Below the pieces are notes generated by a model. The model was not told the origin of the DNA. It worked only from the letters and a program-made list of their open reading frames with translations, and did not search any database. From Legionella clemsonensis (lineage in GTDB: Bacteria; Pseudomonadota; Gammaproteobacteria; Legionellales; Legionellaceae), in NCBI RefSeq assembly GCF_002240035.1, contig NZ_CP016397.1, forward strand, positions 2,870,001-2,934,000: a stretch of DNA of 64,000 nucleotides, written 5' to 3'. Shown here piece by piece: positions 8,623-18,212 of the stretch. The first letter of the stretch is position 1. The number at the start of each line of letters is the position of its first letter. The position numbers were made by a program, and so were the translations under genes.

Positions 8623-9894
8623 TTAAGTAATTATTTTTTTCTTAACCACTTTTAGCATCCGCACTGTTTTAATAATATTTTCGCTAACTTTTAAAATTTC
8701 AATTTGAAAATGGTCAATCTGCAAACAACAGTCAGCCGGTGGAATATACCCTAAATATTCGATAATTAAACCACTTAGCGTTCGCGGACCAATCGCAGGT
8801 AACTGCCACCCCAGCAACCGCTTTAATTGGCGCAGTGTCACGCTGGCATCGACAATGACCGACCCATCTTTTTGCTGAATAATATCTTTGCTTAAATTGG
8901 CCACATCCGTGGTAAATTCCCCCACTACTTCTTCAAGAATATCTTCCATGGTGACCAAACCTAATAAATCACCATACTCATCCACAACAAAACAACTGCG
9001 TTTCTTCATTTTTTGAAAATTTAAAATCTGCAAATTGAGGGGAGTAGCCTCAGGAATAAAATACGGAGCGTCTGCAATTTTAAGTAAATTATCCATATCC
9101 AAACGCTCTTCGAGCATCAAATTAAGAATACTTCTTACATGAACTAATCCTACTAAATTATCGATAGTGTCTCTATAAAGAGGCAATCGAGTATGTTGTG
9201 CTGTTTCTAATTCCTCAAGTATCTCGTGCCAGGGTTGCTCCAGATCAATACCAACAATATCCGCCTTGGGAATCATAATATCTTCTACCGTAGCTTGCTC
9301 TAAATCTAGTAAGCCTAAAACCATACTTTTATGTTCAACCGGTAATAACCCACCCGCTTCATGCACCACAGAACGTAACTCTTCTCCAGATAATGACTCT
9401 CGTTGATTTTTTTCTATCGAAATACCAAATAATTTCAAAATTAAATTAGTTATCCAGCTAATAACATGGATGATAGGCGCAAAAAATCCTTGCAATATTT
9501 TTAATAAAAGAGAAGCCTTAAAAGCCACTTGTTGGGGATGTAATGCAGCTATTGTTTTGGGAACCAATTCAGAGAAAACTAAAATAACTAAAGTAAGAGA
9601 AATAGTCGCAACAAGTACACCTACATCACCATAAAGTCGCTGGCCAATTAGTGTGGCAACCATTGAAGCGACAATATTTGCAAACGTATTACCAATTAAA
9701 ATTACACTCAACAACCTGTCAGGTCTTGTCAGCATCTGATTGACGCGGATTGCCTGCTTATGATTTTGCTTGACTAAATAACGTAGGCGATAGCGGTTTA
9801 ATGACATCATTCCAATTTCTGAGCTTGAAAAAAACGCTGAAATGAGAACCAATGCCAATAGTACCAGTGAAAGGGTTGTCAGAGAAAACTGCAC
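8623..9894 (-). CDS. CNNM/CBS-domain membrane protein (HlyC/CorC family)
   Basis: This 423-residue protein belongs to the family linked to magnesium and other cation export. Seen in order: a CNNM/DUF21 membrane domain (about 1-185, with SSSEIGMMSLNRYRLRYLV and LVFSELVPKTIAAL), a CBS pair (about 205-320, with DIMIPKADIVGID and the HTRLPLYRDTIDNLVGLVH segment), and a C-terminal CorC_HlyC domain. The start is GTG with AAGGA 7 bases upstream. The Escherichia coli relatives are YfjD/YtfL-type. It is convergent with the response regulator gene. Which ion it serves cannot be told from sequence. Confidence 0.88.
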   Translation of the reverse strand: MQFSLTTLSLVLLALVLISAFFSSSEIGMMSLNRYRLRYLVKQNHKQAIRVNQMLTRPDRLLSVILIGNTFANIVASMVATLIGQRLYGDVGVLVATISLTLVILVFSELVPKTIAALHPQQVAFKASLLLKILQGFFAPIIHVISWITNLILKLFGISIEKNQRESLSGEELRSVVHEAGGLLPVEHKSMVLGLLDLEQATVEDIMIPKADIVGIDLEQPWHEILEELETAQHTRLPLYRDTIDNLVGLVHVRSILNLMLEERLDMDNLLKIADAPYFIPEATPLNLQILNFQKMKKRSCFVVDEYGDLLGLVTMEDILEEVVGEFTTDVANLSKDIIQQKDGSVIVDASVTLRQLKRLLGWQLPAIGPRTLSGLIIEYLGYIPPADCCLQIDHFQIEILKVSENIIKTVRMLKVVKKKIIT

Positions 9895-9984
9895 AGGTCT
9901 TCCTTAGGTGATAAGAAATTTCATCATAGCAAACTGCAATTCGTCCATAAAGAAAGTCTTTTATCATTACTAGAGGCTCTAATA

Positions 9985-10656
9985 TCAAGTAAAACGCATC
10001 TCTACAGTAAGGAAAAGCTCAGGATTGGTCTCTTTAATCTTATCCATGACCTCTTCGGCTGCTTTTTCAATACCTGTTTTACCAGGACCTTCTGTGTTAT
10101 TGGTTACGGTTAAATTTGCATGAGTTTTACTGGGAGCAATGAAACTAAAAAATGCAGGACCCACGGTACTACGCTCCCTTGCTTCAGTTTCCTCGGGTGA
10201 AGTTGCTCGAGAACGTTGATCTCTTTCTTTTCGACGAGCAAGAATTGCACGATAACTATCAGTTTCTACAAAAACTGACAGCTTATTGGGCAGATTTATC
10301 TCTTTGACCTTATGCAGGGCCAGAATCCCCTCAATCACAACCACTTGCACCTCTTTAGGATCAATAGTTTGCGTTTTTTCTAATCTATCTTTGGCTAGAA
10401 AACAATAAGTAGGTCTGTGTATTATTTGACCTTCTGACAACAATTGTAACTGGCTCTCTAATAGCTCCCAATTACAAGCTTCAGGGACATCAAAATTAAT
10501 CTCAACAATGCCACCTCGTTCTTGCTGGCTTTTATAGTAGTGATCCATAGACAGGATTGCTGCTTTTATTTTAATTTGATGAAGCATTTCAACAACTTTA
10601 TTCGCAATTTCTGTTTTTCCTGAAGCCGATGCACCCGCAATAAATAAAAATAACAT
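9985..10656 (-). CDS. P-loop kinase of the uridine kinase/phosphoribulokinase group
   Basis: This 223-residue protein has Walker A GASASGKT at residues 7-14, a MDHYYKS segment near residue 38 as in uridine kinases, FDVPEACNW near residue 56 and a VVIEGILALH segment where uridine kinases have their Walker B strand. These are hallmarks of the uridine kinase fold. The middle and C-terminal parts (RRKERDQRSRATSPEE and the last 40 residues) differ from the classical Udk. The substrate may therefore be uridine or another nucleoside or metabolite. It is transcribed away from ffh; the two share a 208-base intergenic region. Confidence 0.8.
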   Translation of the reverse strand: MLFLFIAGASASGKTEIANKVVEMLHQIKIKAAILSMDHYYKSQQERGGIVEINFDVPEACNWELLESQLQLLSEGQIIHRPTYCFLAKDRLEKTQTIDPKEVQVVVIEGILALHKVKEINLPNKLSVFVETDSYRAILARRKERDQRSRATSPEETEARERSTVGPAFFSFIAPSKTHANLTVTNNTEGPGKTGIEKAAEEVMDKIKETNPELFLTVEMRFT

Positions 10657-10810
10657 CTATTCATCCCAACTAATTTGAACACGGGGGTGATAATAGGAAA
10701 ATACTACTCGCTTGTACAGCTAGAAATTGTATTTAATTCTTTTGGAAAGAAAGCCTATTATTTCGTCATAGCTCATACTGAAAATTATTTATTTCTAACC
10801 TTTGCCAGTT

Positions 10811-10838
10811 TTGGCAGTACTGTCTACTATGTTATAGT
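10811..10838 (+). promoter_or_regulatory. Predicted sigma-70 promoter of ffh
   Basis: TTGGCA and TATAGT are separated by 16 bases, with a TG one base before the -10 (extended -10). The start of ffh lies about 27 bases further on. It was found by eye and not tested. Confidence 0.55.
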
Positions 10839-10864
10839 AATCCTTTTGCACTCGAGTAACTGTC

Positions 10865-12247
10865 ATGTTTGAGAATTTAAGCGAACGCTTAACCCGCGCA
10901 TTTAAAACTTTAAGTGGTCAAGGACGTCTAACGGAAGAAAATGTTCACGATGCCCTGCGAGAAGTAAGACTTTCTTTGCTTGAAGCCGATGTGGCGTTTC
11001 CTGTTGTCAAGGAGTTTATCGATGAAGTTAAACAAAAAGCCTTAGGCCAGGAAGTCGCATCCAATCTGAAGCCAGAGCAAGCCTTTGTCAAAGTGGTGCA
11101 TGATGAATTGGTTCATATTTTGGGCGATTCACGCGCTGAATTAAATTTTAAAACGCAACCTCCCGCTGTTTTTCTAATGGCTGGTTTGCAAGGTTCAGGT
11201 AAAACAACCAGTTCTGCCAAACTGGCGCGCTATTTAAAAGAGAGCGAAAATAAAAAAGTTATGCTGGTCAGCCTGGATGTCTACAGGCCCGCTGCTATTG
11301 AGCAGCTTAAGTTACTCGCAGAGCAACTTGACGTCGCATTTTTCCCTGCAGAGTCTCATGAACAACCTTTAGCCATTGCAGCCAAAGCCTTGGAGAGTGC
11401 AAAAAAACAATTTATTGACGTCGTCATTTTTGATACCGCCGGTCGCTTGCATATCGATGAAGAAATGATGACGGAAATCAAAGCAATTCATAAAGCAGTC
11501 AATCCAGTAGAAACATTATTTGTCGTCGACAGCATGACCGGTCAGGATGCCGCCAATACAGCCAAGGCATTTCATGAAGCCTTAGCCTTAACTGGTGTGA
11601 TTTTAACCAAGATCGATGGGGATGCGCGTGGTGGTGCCGCGCTCTCCGTTAAATATATTACAGGGCAACCTGTTAAGTTTTTAGGAAGCGGCGAGAAAAT
11701 TGATGCACTTGAACCCTTCCATCCAGACCGAATTGCCTCACGTATTCTTGGAATGGGGGACATTCTTACTTTAATTGAGGAAGTTGAACGTAAGGCAGAC
11801 AAGCAAGCCAGTGAAAAATTAGCCAAGAAACTTAAAAAAGGGAAAGGGTTTGACTTGGAAGATTTCAAACAGCAGCTACTACAAATGGATAAAATGGGTG
11901 GTATTACTGGAATGGTTAGCAAATTGCCAGGTATAGGGCAGTTACCGCAAAAAGCAATGAGTCAAATTAACGATAAAGCAATGGCCCAAACCATAGCTAT
12001 AATTAATTCAATGACCCCCAAAGAACGACGCATTCCCAAAATTATTGTAGGTTCTCGTAAAAAGCGTATTGCTCTTGGCTCTGGCACACAAATCCAGGAT
12101 GTTAATCGTTTATTGAAACAATTTGAGCAAATGCAGAAAATGATGAAGAAATTCACCAAACCAGGTGGCCTGAAGCAAATGATGCGAGGCATGGGTGGTA
12201 TGGCAGGATTTGCCGGATTGAAAGGTTTATTTCCAGAGGATAAGTAA
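10865..12247 (+). CDS. ffh: Signal recognition particle protein Ffh
   Basis: Ffh binds 4.5S RNA and signal sequences of membrane proteins and docks on FtsY. The 460 residues show the N domain (1-90), the GTPase G domain with GLQGSGKTT at 107-115, DTAGR near 188 and TKIDGDARGG near 245, and the Met-rich M domain (from about 330, with GGMAGF-type turns and many Met-Met pairs near the end) that binds RNA and the signal peptide. Length matches the family. The RNA partner is encoded at the left edge of the window. It precedes rpsP, as in many gammaproteobacteria. Confidence 0.97.
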   Translation: MFENLSERLTRAFKTLSGQGRLTEENVHDALREVRLSLLEADVAFPVVKEFIDEVKQKALGQEVASNLKPEQAFVKVVHDELVHILGDSRAELNFKTQPPAVFLMAGLQGSGKTTSSAKLARYLKESENKKVMLVSLDVYRPAAIEQLKLLAEQLDVAFFPAESHEQPLAIAAKALESAKKQFIDVVIFDTAGRLHIDEEMMTEIKAIHKAVNPVETLFVVDSMTGQDAANTAKAFHEALALTGVILTKIDGDARGGAALSVKYITGQPVKFLGSGEKIDALEPFHPDRIASRILGMGDILTLIEEVERKADKQASEKLAKKLKKGKGFDLEDFKQQLLQMDKMGGITGMVSKLPGIGQLPQKAMSQINDKAMAQTIAIINSMTPKERRIPKIIVGSRKKRIALGSGTQIQDVNRLLKQFEQMQKMMKKFTKPGGLKQMMRGMGGMAGFAGLKGLFPEDK

Positions 12248-12267
12248 ATAATTTCAAAATGGCTTCC

Positions 12268-12305
12268 AATGCCGAGTTAATTTTCGTACAATACACGGCA
12301 TTTTT
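12268..12305 (+). terminator. Possible terminator or attenuator between ffh and rpsP
   Basis: AATGCCG and CGGCATT form a 7-bp stem around a loop of about 22 bases, followed by a T run (TTTTT). The long loop makes it weak. It could partly end ffh transcripts or act as an attenuator before rpsP. Confidence 0.4.
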
Positions 12306-12334
12306 ACGTAAACACTCTTAAAGTAGAGGAAATA

Positions 12335-12598
12335 ATGGTAGTTATACGTTTATCACGAGCTGGCGCAAAGAAGCGTCCTTTTTACAATATGGTTGTTACT
12401 GATAGCCGCAAACGCCGCGATGGAAATTACATCGAGCGTATTGGTTACTTTAATCCTGTTGCACGTGGCCAAGAAGTTCGTCTCCATTTGGAAATGGATA
12501 AATTAGCTCACTGGCAAAGTGTAGGTGCACAACTTTCTGATCGCGTTCGTGCATTAGTTAAAGAATACAACAAGAAGAACGCTCAAGACGCCAAGTAA
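12335..12598 (+). CDS. rpsP: 30S ribosomal protein S16
   Basis: This 87-residue protein begins [20 protein letters not shown], the S16 signature, and continues with [20 protein letters not shown]. It is a small-subunit assembly protein. An AGAGGA ribosome site lies 4-5 bases before the ATG. It heads the rpsP-rimM-trmD-rplS operon and is separated from rimM by two bases. Confidence 0.98.
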   Translation: MVVIRLSRAGAKKRPFYNMVVTDSRKRRDGNYIERIGYFNPVARGQEVRLHLEMDKLAHWQSVGAQLSDRVRALVKEYNKKNAQDAK

Positions 12599-12600
12599 TA

Positions 12601-13110
12601 GTGGATAAGGTTACAGAGAGAATTATTGTTGGTCGTTTCGGTCGCCCACATGGGATAAAAGGGTTTATTGCTGTACATTCTTTTACAGACCCTCGCGACA
12701 ATATTCTTCGTTACACTGATTGGCATGTTTACCTTAACAAGCAGTGGCAACCACTTAAAATATTGCATGTAGAAATGAACGAAAAATTCATTCTCGCGCA
12801 AATCGAAGGTTATAGTGAGCGTGAGCAGGTAGCTTCACTGACTAATGCTGATATTGCTGTTAGTCGTGATCAATTACCCGCTTTGGAAGAGGGAGAATAC
12901 TACTGGCATGAATTAATTAACATGCAGGTAGTTAACCAACAAGGGATATTGCTTGGTACAGTGGTGGAAATTATGCCCACCGGTGCCAATGATGTTTTAG
13001 TGATCCAAGGCGAAAAACGATATCTGGTACCTTATTTGCCAGGTCAGTTTATTGCTGATATAAACGCCAGCCAACGTATTATTACTGTTGACTGGGATCC
13101 GGAATTTTAA
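12601..13110 (+). CDS. rimM: Ribosome maturation factor RimM
   Basis: RimM helps mature the head of the 30S subunit and binds S19. The 169 residues show the N-terminal RimM barrel (IIVGRFGRPHGIKGFIAVHSFTD) and the C-terminal PRC-barrel (YYWHELINMQVVNQQG, then VPYLPGQFI and VDWDPEF at the end). The start is a GTG placed two bases after the rpsP stop, which suggests coupled translation. It overlaps trmD by one base (TAATG). Confidence 0.95.
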   Translation: MDKVTERIIVGRFGRPHGIKGFIAVHSFTDPRDNILRYTDWHVYLNKQWQPLKILHVEMNEKFILAQIEGYSEREQVASLTNADIAVSRDQLPALEEGEYYWHELINMQVVNQQGILLGTVVEIMPTGANDVLVIQGEKRYLVPYLPGQFIADINASQRIITVDWDPEF

Positions 13111-13862
13111 TGATGTTACATTTGGGTGTAATAACCCTGATGCCCGAAATGTTTGACGTGTTCAAACATGGCGTTGTTGGACGAGCAATCGAGCAGGGTT
13201 TAGCTAAGTTAGACTGCTGGAATCCGCGAGAGTGGGCACCAAGGCCGTACCGGCAAGTCGATGATAAACCTTACGGTGGCGGCCCAGGCATGGTAATGAT
13301 GTATGAACCCTTGCACAATGCAATTAATCATGCAAAAGCCCATCTGCCTGCCTCTTGCAGAACGATTTATTTAAGTCCGCAAGGTAAAATTATTCAACAA
13401 TCTGAATTGACTCAGATAGTCAAAAAAAATCAGTCGCTGCTTTTTATAGCAGGACGATATGAAGGAATAGATGAGCGTATCATTACTCATCATGTGGATG
13501 AAGAATGGTCGCTAGGCGACTTTGTGTTAAGTGGCGGTGAATTAGCAGCCATGGTATTTATTGATGCGATTATTCGTCTCATACCTGGTAGCCTGGGGCA
13601 TTTATGCTCAGCTGAGCAAGATTCATTTATGAATGGCCTTCTGGATTGCCCTCACTACACAAGACCAGCAATAATTCATGGTCTTGATGTCCCACCTGTT
13701 TTATTAGGGGGTAATCATCGTGATATTGAACGCTGGCGCCGAAAACAAAGTCTTGGTAAAACCTGGCTAAAGCGCCCGGATTTATTAGAAAAAATTGAAT
13801 TGAGTGATACGGATAAGCAATTGCTTATTGAATTTAAAAAAGAACACGGGACTTCCTGTTGA
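13110..13862 (+). CDS. trmD: tRNA (guanine-N1)-methyltransferase TrmD
   Basis: TrmD methylates G37 in tRNAs and prevents +1 frameshifting. The 250 residues contain the trefoil-knot motifs of the SPOUT fold: YLSPQGK, AGRYEGIDERI and SLGDFVLSGGE, plus the N-terminal GGGPGMVM segment and the C-terminal DNA/RNA-binding helices with WRRKQSLGKT. Two ATG codons (13110 and 13113) are possible starts. It lies in the conserved operon between rimM and rplS. Confidence 0.97.
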   Translation: MMLHLGVITLMPEMFDVFKHGVVGRAIEQGLAKLDCWNPREWAPRPYRQVDDKPYGGGPGMVMMYEPLHNAINHAKAHLPASCRTIYLSPQGKIIQQSELTQIVKKNQSLLFIAGRYEGIDERIITHHVDEEWSLGDFVLSGGELAAMVFIDAIIRLIPGSLGHLCSAEQDSFMNGLLDCPHYTRPAIIHGLDVPPVLLGGNHRDIERWRRKQSLGKTWLKRPDLLEKIELSDTDKQLLIEFKKEHGTSC

Positions 13863-13888
13863 GGGAATGACCAATTTGAGGAGTGACC

Positions 13889-14254
13889 ATGAGCAACATT
13901 ATTGATCAATTAAACGCTGAGCAAATGCAAGGTAAAAACATTCCTGATTTCAGCCCAGGTGATACAGTCTTGGTACAGGTAAAAGTAAAAGAAGGTACTC
14001 GTGAACGTTTACAAGCTTTTGAGGGTATTGTAATCGCTAAAAGAAATCGTGGTTTAAATTCTGCTTTTACCGTACGTAAAATTTCTCACAGTGTGGGCGT
14101 TGAACGTGTCTTCCAGACCTATAGTCCCATTGTCGACAGTATTATCGTTAAGCGTCGCGGTGATGTACGTCGTGCGAAGCTCTATTATTTGCGTGATCTA
14201 GCTGGTCGTGCGGCGCGTATCAAAGAAAAATTGACTGCAAAAAAAGAAGACTAA
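13889..14254 (+). CDS. rplS: 50S ribosomal protein L19
   Basis: This 121-residue large-subunit protein lies at the 30S-50S interface. Seen: [35 protein letters not shown] and a basic C-terminus ([20 protein letters not shown]). I took the ATG at 13889 because TGAGGAG sits just upstream. The GTG at 13883 lies inside the ribosome site region. It is the last gene of the ribosomal operon. Confidence 0.97.
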   Translation: MSNIIDQLNAEQMQGKNIPDFSPGDTVLVQVKVKEGTRERLQAFEGIVIAKRNRGLNSAFTVRKISHSVGVERVFQTYSPIVDSIIVKRRGDVRRAKLYYLRDLAGRAARIKEKLTAKKED

Positions 14255-14262
14255 TTTAATCA

Positions 14263-14757
14263 ATGCTCATCATCACTGCGTTCAATACACCTGTAGGTTG
14301 GCTTGAAGTGGCATATGATGAGCATTATATCCATCACGCAACCTTCACTGAATCCCCGCAATTCAACACCAAAACCAATCAGTTAACCCCCTTGCTTGCA
14401 GCAGAACTGGAGACTTATTTTAATAATCCTCACCATCGTTTCCAACTGTCCTTAAAACCGCAAGGTACTTCCTATCAACAGCAAGTATGGAATGCCTTAC
14501 TGGTAATTCCAGTTGGGCGTACGGTAACCTATGGAGAATTAGCAGCTACTCTTCAATCTAGTCCTCGGGCTATTGGACAGGCTTGCAAAAGCAATCCTAT
14601 TGCCTTATTTATTCCCTGCCATCGAGTAGTCGGCAAAAATAGCCAGGGTGGTTATATGGGACGCACTGATGCGCTTCGATATAAAATTAGTTTATTGGCA
14701 CACGAAGCCCTTATTCAGGACGAGAAGGGTGCTCTACAGATTCACTCTCCGCAATAG
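14263..14757 (+). CDS. ogt: Methylated-DNA-[protein]-cysteine S-methyltransferase
   Basis: This enzyme removes methyl groups from O6-methylguanine in DNA by a suicide transfer to its own cysteine. The 164 residues contain the active-site motif PCHRVV with Cys119, a helix-turn-helix (TYGELAATL...RAIGQAC) and GYMGR near the end. It starts 8 bases after rplS without a clear ribosome site, so translation may depend on read-through from the operon. The last 47 bases overlap the convergent gene. Ogt and Ada-C have the same fold. Ogt is chosen because no Ada-type N-terminus is present. Confidence 0.92.
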   Translation: MLIITAFNTPVGWLEVAYDEHYIHHATFTESPQFNTKTNQLTPLLAAELETYFNNPHHRFQLSLKPQGTSYQQQVWNALLVIPVGRTVTYGELAATLQSSPRAIGQACKSNPIALFIPCHRVVGKNSQGGYMGRTDALRYKISLLAHEALIQDEKGALQIHSPQ

Positions 14758-15571
14758 GCAAAATCGAACTAATTACCTTAACCACAAAAAACTGAAACCT
14801 TCCTGCTGAACTATCAAAAAACGAAGAAAAAAAAGATTCTTTATTTTTAACAATTAATTGATCTAAAATTTCTTTTTCCCATAAAGCAGGTTCCATTTTA
14901 AGAATTTTTTCAGCAAAACGATTTAATGTTTCAATAACATCCGGAGTAGTAATGGTTTTCTCCATTACAAAACGATGCAATGAATTAATCAAACCCTGTC
15001 GTACTGGATAAAATCCCTCTTTATTCTCAGCGCTTGCCAACTTAATGACATACTCTTTAAGCATCGCTTGACACTGCAAAATATAATTTATTTTATTACG
15101 CGTGATTTGAGCTTGCTTTTTTAAACTAACAACAGATTTGTCCAATGCCGAGTATTTTTCCATTAATAGATCACTATTTTTTGCCGAATCAAATTCTCCC
15201 GGATCGCGTTGCAACCATGCCTTTACACCCTTGGCATCCAGACATTGGCTTGTTCTATAGAAATCAAGTAAATCATTTTCTTTGAAAACCAGGTATTGCA
15301 TTGCTGCAGTGCAAAACACTGCTGCATTATAACCAATTTGCTCAACAAAGGGGGGTAATTGTTCGTATAGAAGTGTATACAGTAATTCGATATGCGAAAA
15401 ATCCTCTGAGGAAAGATTATGCTGAACTAATTCAAAAATAGCGAGCTGCAACAATGTATCAGCATCACAATCAGCAACGGAGTAATGACTAATCAGACAC
15501 TTTATCCATTGAAGCGCCCCTAAATAATCTCCTTGTCTTAACAACTCCAGATACCTTTCCGTAGCTTGCAT
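14711..15571 (-). CDS. Hypothetical helical protein, 286 aa
   Basis: I do not recognise it. It is alpha-helical and Leu-rich, starts [20 protein letters not shown] (a TPR-like first helix pair), has no signal or membrane segment, and shows no catalytic motif. Its 3' end overlaps ogt by 47 bases, tail to tail. A ribosome site is weak (AGGAGA lies close to the ATG). It may be a lineage-specific protein. Confidence 0.7.
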   Translation of the reverse strand: MQATERYLELLRQGDYLGALQWIKCLISHYSVADCDADTLLQLAIFELVQHNLSSEDFSHIELLYTLLYEQLPPFVEQIGYNAAVFCTAAMQYLVFKENDLLDFYRTSQCLDAKGVKAWLQRDPGEFDSAKNSDLLMEKYSALDKSVVSLKKQAQITRNKINYILQCQAMLKEYVIKLASAENKEGFYPVRQGLINSLHRFVMEKTITTPDVIETLNRFAEKILKMEPALWEKEILDQLIVKNKESFFSSFFDSSAGRFQFFVVKVISSILPIAESESVEHPSRPE

Positions 15572-15643
15572 GGCATCTCCTATGTCCTAAAGAATTTCTT
15601 AGCGCCGACGATAATACTTAAAAGAATCAGGCGGAGTGGTTAC

Positions 15644-15940
15644 ATGAAAACTTTGAATATAGCCACACTTTTATTCATATTGCCATTAAGTAGTGCTTTT
15701 GCAAATTGTGATTTGACGCGTTTTCGTTGGGAATGTGATTTACCGGCTCGAGTCAAACCATCCCCCGCTGCTTATTCCCTGGTTTATTGTGGCAACACTA
15801 GGCTTTATATTAGCCAAGCTCAATATGAAATATTAGCGCGTTATCAAAGAGCTAATGTGAATATGGTCTTAAAAGTCAATGGCGAGTATATTGACAGCCC
15901 TTGTATACCCGCAGATCGCTTTTTATCTTTTCCGGAATAA
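15644..15940 (+). CDS. Small secreted protein with four cysteines
   Basis: This 98-residue protein has a signal peptide (about 1-21, ending SSAFA-N). The mature part carries four cysteines in the order [15 protein letters not shown] and SPCIP, likely two disulfides in the periplasm or outside. The start at 15644 is supported by GGAG 8 bases upstream. The open frame extends further upstream without a better site. It has no recognised domain and is a single gene between two minus-strand genes. Confidence 0.7.
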   Translation: MKTLNIATLLFILPLSSAFANCDLTRFRWECDLPARVKPSPAAYSLVYCGNTRLYISQAQYEILARYQRANVNMVLKVNGEYIDSPCIPADRFLSFPE

Positions 15941-15952
15941 TTCTATTAGCAA

Positions 15953-16825
15953 TTAGTTATCACCTTTAATACCAGCTGGCTTTAATTCTTTTTTTGAAAT
16001 GTAAATCAGTGTCGCATCGAGTAAACGCACACTCAAGACACGCTTTAAAAAAGCAAAAAGATGTGCCGGGAAAGTCACTCGATATTTCATTCGTGGTGTT
16101 CGTGATTCAATAGCATGCACAATTTTATTAATAACAGCGTCAGTCCCTCGCGTAAAAATAGATTGCCTTTTATTTTCTCGATACCCCTCTAACATAGACT
16201 GGTATTGCGTTTGAAAATGACTTTGCTTCTGATTAATTTTCTTTAGAGAGTGATCAATCACATTGTCTCGAAAACGACTTTCAATAGGCCCAGGCTGAAC
16301 GGTGATCACGCTTATTCCAGAGGATTTAAGCTCTAGTCGCAATGTATCACTTAAACCTTCCACCGCATATTTGGAGGCATTATAAGCACCGCGAAAAGGC
16401 ATGCTAATTAAGCCTAAAATAGAACTGATGTTAATAATCCGCCCATGTCCCTGAGCACGCATAATCGGTATGGCCAAACGAGTTAAATCCATTAAACCAA
16501 AAACATTGGTTTCAAATTGAGAGCGTAAAACGTCACGTGATACATCCTCTAATGCCCCTGCCTGCCCATAACCAGCATTATTAATTAAAACATCAAGACG
16601 ACCGGAGGTCTTCTTAATAATTTCATAAAAAGCAAGGGTAATAGAATGGGTATCATCCATATTCATTTGGACGACTTCCAAGCCTTTCGCGCTTAATCTT
16701 TTTATATCTTCTTCCTTACGGCAAGTTGCAAATACTCGATGTCCACGCTTTAATAAAGCCAAAGCAGTATCATGACCTATACCACTTGAACAACCAGTAA
16801 TTAACACGATTTGGGGTTGCATCAC
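15953..16825 (-). CDS. Short-chain dehydrogenase/reductase
   Basis: This 290-residue NAD(P)-dependent oxidoreductase has a Rossmann motif TGCSSGIG at residues 10-17, NNAGYG near residue 86, a catalytic Ser in ISSILG and the YNASK catalytic pair at about 148-152. A C-terminal extension beyond the usual 250 residues is basic and hydrophobic. The class resembles retinol dehydrogenase-like or YdfG-like SDRs. The substrate is not evident. The small secreted-protein gene converges on it. Confidence 0.9.
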   Translation of the reverse strand: MMQPQIVLITGCSSGIGHDTALALLKRGHRVFATCRKEEDIKRLSAKGLEVVQMNMDDTHSITLAFYEIIKKTSGRLDVLINNAGYGQAGALEDVSRDVLRSQFETNVFGLMDLTRLAIPIMRAQGHGRIINISSILGLISMPFRGAYNASKYAVEGLSDTLRLELKSSGISVITVQPGPIESRFRDNVIDHSLKKINQKQSHFQTQYQSMLEGYRENKRQSIFTRGTDAVINKIVHAIESRTPRMKYRVTFPAHLFAFLKRVLSVRLLDATLIYISKKELKPAGIKGDN

Positions 16826-16896
16826 TACCCTCCTTTATGAAAATTCTAAATTATCAATGTTATTATATGTCTCCATTGTAAACGATATTACTCCCC

Positions 16897-17583
16897 ATGA
16901 ATAAACATACGATTGAAATTGATGGCATTGTCGTCGAAATTTTAAGAAAACCTATAAAAAATTTACATTTGCGTGTTTATCCACCTGACGGACAAGTAAA
17001 AGTAAGTGCACCTTTAGGCTATCGTTTGGATGCTATTCATGCGCAAATACAAGCAAAAATTAATTGGATTCATCGTCAACAACAGCGATTTAAAACACAA
17101 CAATTTCATCCTGGCTATAATACCGGTGAGCAACTCTATTTTTTGGGGAACGCTTATAGGCTGATTAATTTCTCGCAAAGCACAGGCTCCAAAGTTAGTC
17201 GAGTAAATGACGCTATACACTGTTATGCCAGAAGGGATGCAACCCGTGAAGAGAGAGAAAAACTGATTCAAGCCTGGCACAGACAAGAGATGAAAGCACT
17301 ACTGCCAATATTAATTCATCACTGGGAACCTGTTTTAGGGGTTCAGGTAAAAAACTGGGGCATTAAAAACATGAAAACACGCTGGGGATCGTGTAATATT
17401 CGCGCACATCGTATTTGGTTAAATTTGCGCTTGATGACAAAACCCATTGCATGTCTTGAATATGTTGTTGTTCATGAAATGGTTCATCTTTTGGAAAAAA
17501 ATCATAACAAGCGATTTTATGCGTTAATGGATAGATTTTTGCCAGATTGGCGACAACGCCAAACGTTATTAGAGCAATATTAG
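16897..17583 (+). CDS. YgjP-like zinc metallopeptidase (DUF45/M48-related)
   Basis: The 228-residue protein has the COG1451 layout: a beta-rich N-terminus (LHLRVYPPDGQVKVSAPLGY), the segment RWGSCN near 163-168 and the HEMVH zinc motif at 193-197, followed by a second-shell NHNKRFYALMDRFLPDWRQR. The family is thought to act as a peptidase. Targets are not known for most members. It is followed by a 2-oxoglutarate oxygenase gene after 22 bases, perhaps in one transcript. Confidence 0.88.
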   Translation: MNKHTIEIDGIVVEILRKPIKNLHLRVYPPDGQVKVSAPLGYRLDAIHAQIQAKINWIHRQQQRFKTQQFHPGYNTGEQLYFLGNAYRLINFSQSTGSKVSRVNDAIHCYARRDATREEREKLIQAWHRQEMKALLPILIHHWEPVLGVQVKNWGIKNMKTRWGSCNIRAHRIWLNLRLMTKPIACLEYVVVHEMVHLLEKNHNKRFYALMDRFLPDWRQRQTLLEQY

Positions 17584-17605
17584 TTTTATTTTAAAAGTCA
17601 GTGCA

Positions 17606-18208
17606 ATGAAAAATAGAAACACCCTTGAAGATGATATTCACCAGTTTGGTTTCCACATCGTTGATAATTTTCTTGAACCCTCACATTTTCAAGCTTTAAG
17701 AGCGATGGCTGAATCTTTTTATCATGGAGGCCAGTTTAGACAGGCTAAAATAGGGCAACTGCAAACTGCCGTCCGTAATGATTCAATCAGAACAGATCAG
17801 ATTTGCTGGCTCGATGAACCTCAGGATAATCCGGCAACTACTGCTTTTCTTACAAAAATTAAAGAAATTGCACACCGGCTGAATCAACGATTTTTTTTAG
17901 GTCTCATTGAATTTGAAATGCATTTTTCAATTTATCAACCAGGGAACTTTTATAGAAAACACGTTGATCAGTTTGCTACCACAAAAAACAGACGTATTTC
18001 TTGTGTCTATTATCTGAATGAGAGGTGGGAACAGGAATTCGCTGGCGAGTTAATACTTTATAATTGTGACAATTATTACCTTACAAGTATTCTGCCAGAG
18101 GGTAATCGCTTTGTATGTTTTACCAGCGATTTACCCCATGAAGTCCGTGAAACAAAAGCAACTCGCTACAGCCTCACTGGATGGATAAAAAGCAGGGCCA
18201 TTGGCTAA
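17606..18208 (+). CDS. 2-oxoglutarate/Fe(II) oxygenase, prolyl-hydroxylase-like
   Basis: This 200-residue protein has the iron-binding triad HxD...H: His119 and Asp121 in RKHVDQF, His178 in DLPHEV, and the 2-oxoglutarate-binding Arg187 in TRYSLTGW. That matches the P4Hc/SM-20-like dioxygenases. Such enzymes hydroxylate protein residues or small molecules. The target is not known here. It lies 22 bases after the YgjP-like peptidase gene and converges on the acetolactate synthase gene. Confidence 0.88.
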   Translation: MKNRNTLEDDIHQFGFHIVDNFLEPSHFQALRAMAESFYHGGQFRQAKIGQLQTAVRNDSIRTDQICWLDEPQDNPATTAFLTKIKEIAHRLNQRFFLGLIEFEMHFSIYQPGNFYRKHVDQFATTKNRRISCVYYLNERWEQEFAGELILYNCDNYYLTSILPEGNRFVCFTSDLPHEVRETKATRYSLTGWIKSRAIG

Positions 18209-18212
18209 TTGA

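Noticed and set aside
9758-9988. Minus-strand frame of 76 codons between the CorC-type gene and the uridine-kinase-like gene
   Set aside because: It lies mostly inside the real CorC-type gene in another frame, has no ribosome site and no recognisable protein pattern.
10675-10872. Plus-strand frame of 65 codons upstream of ffh
   Set aside because: It covers the predicted ffh promoter and overlaps the ffh start. The translation looks like random AT-rich sequence.
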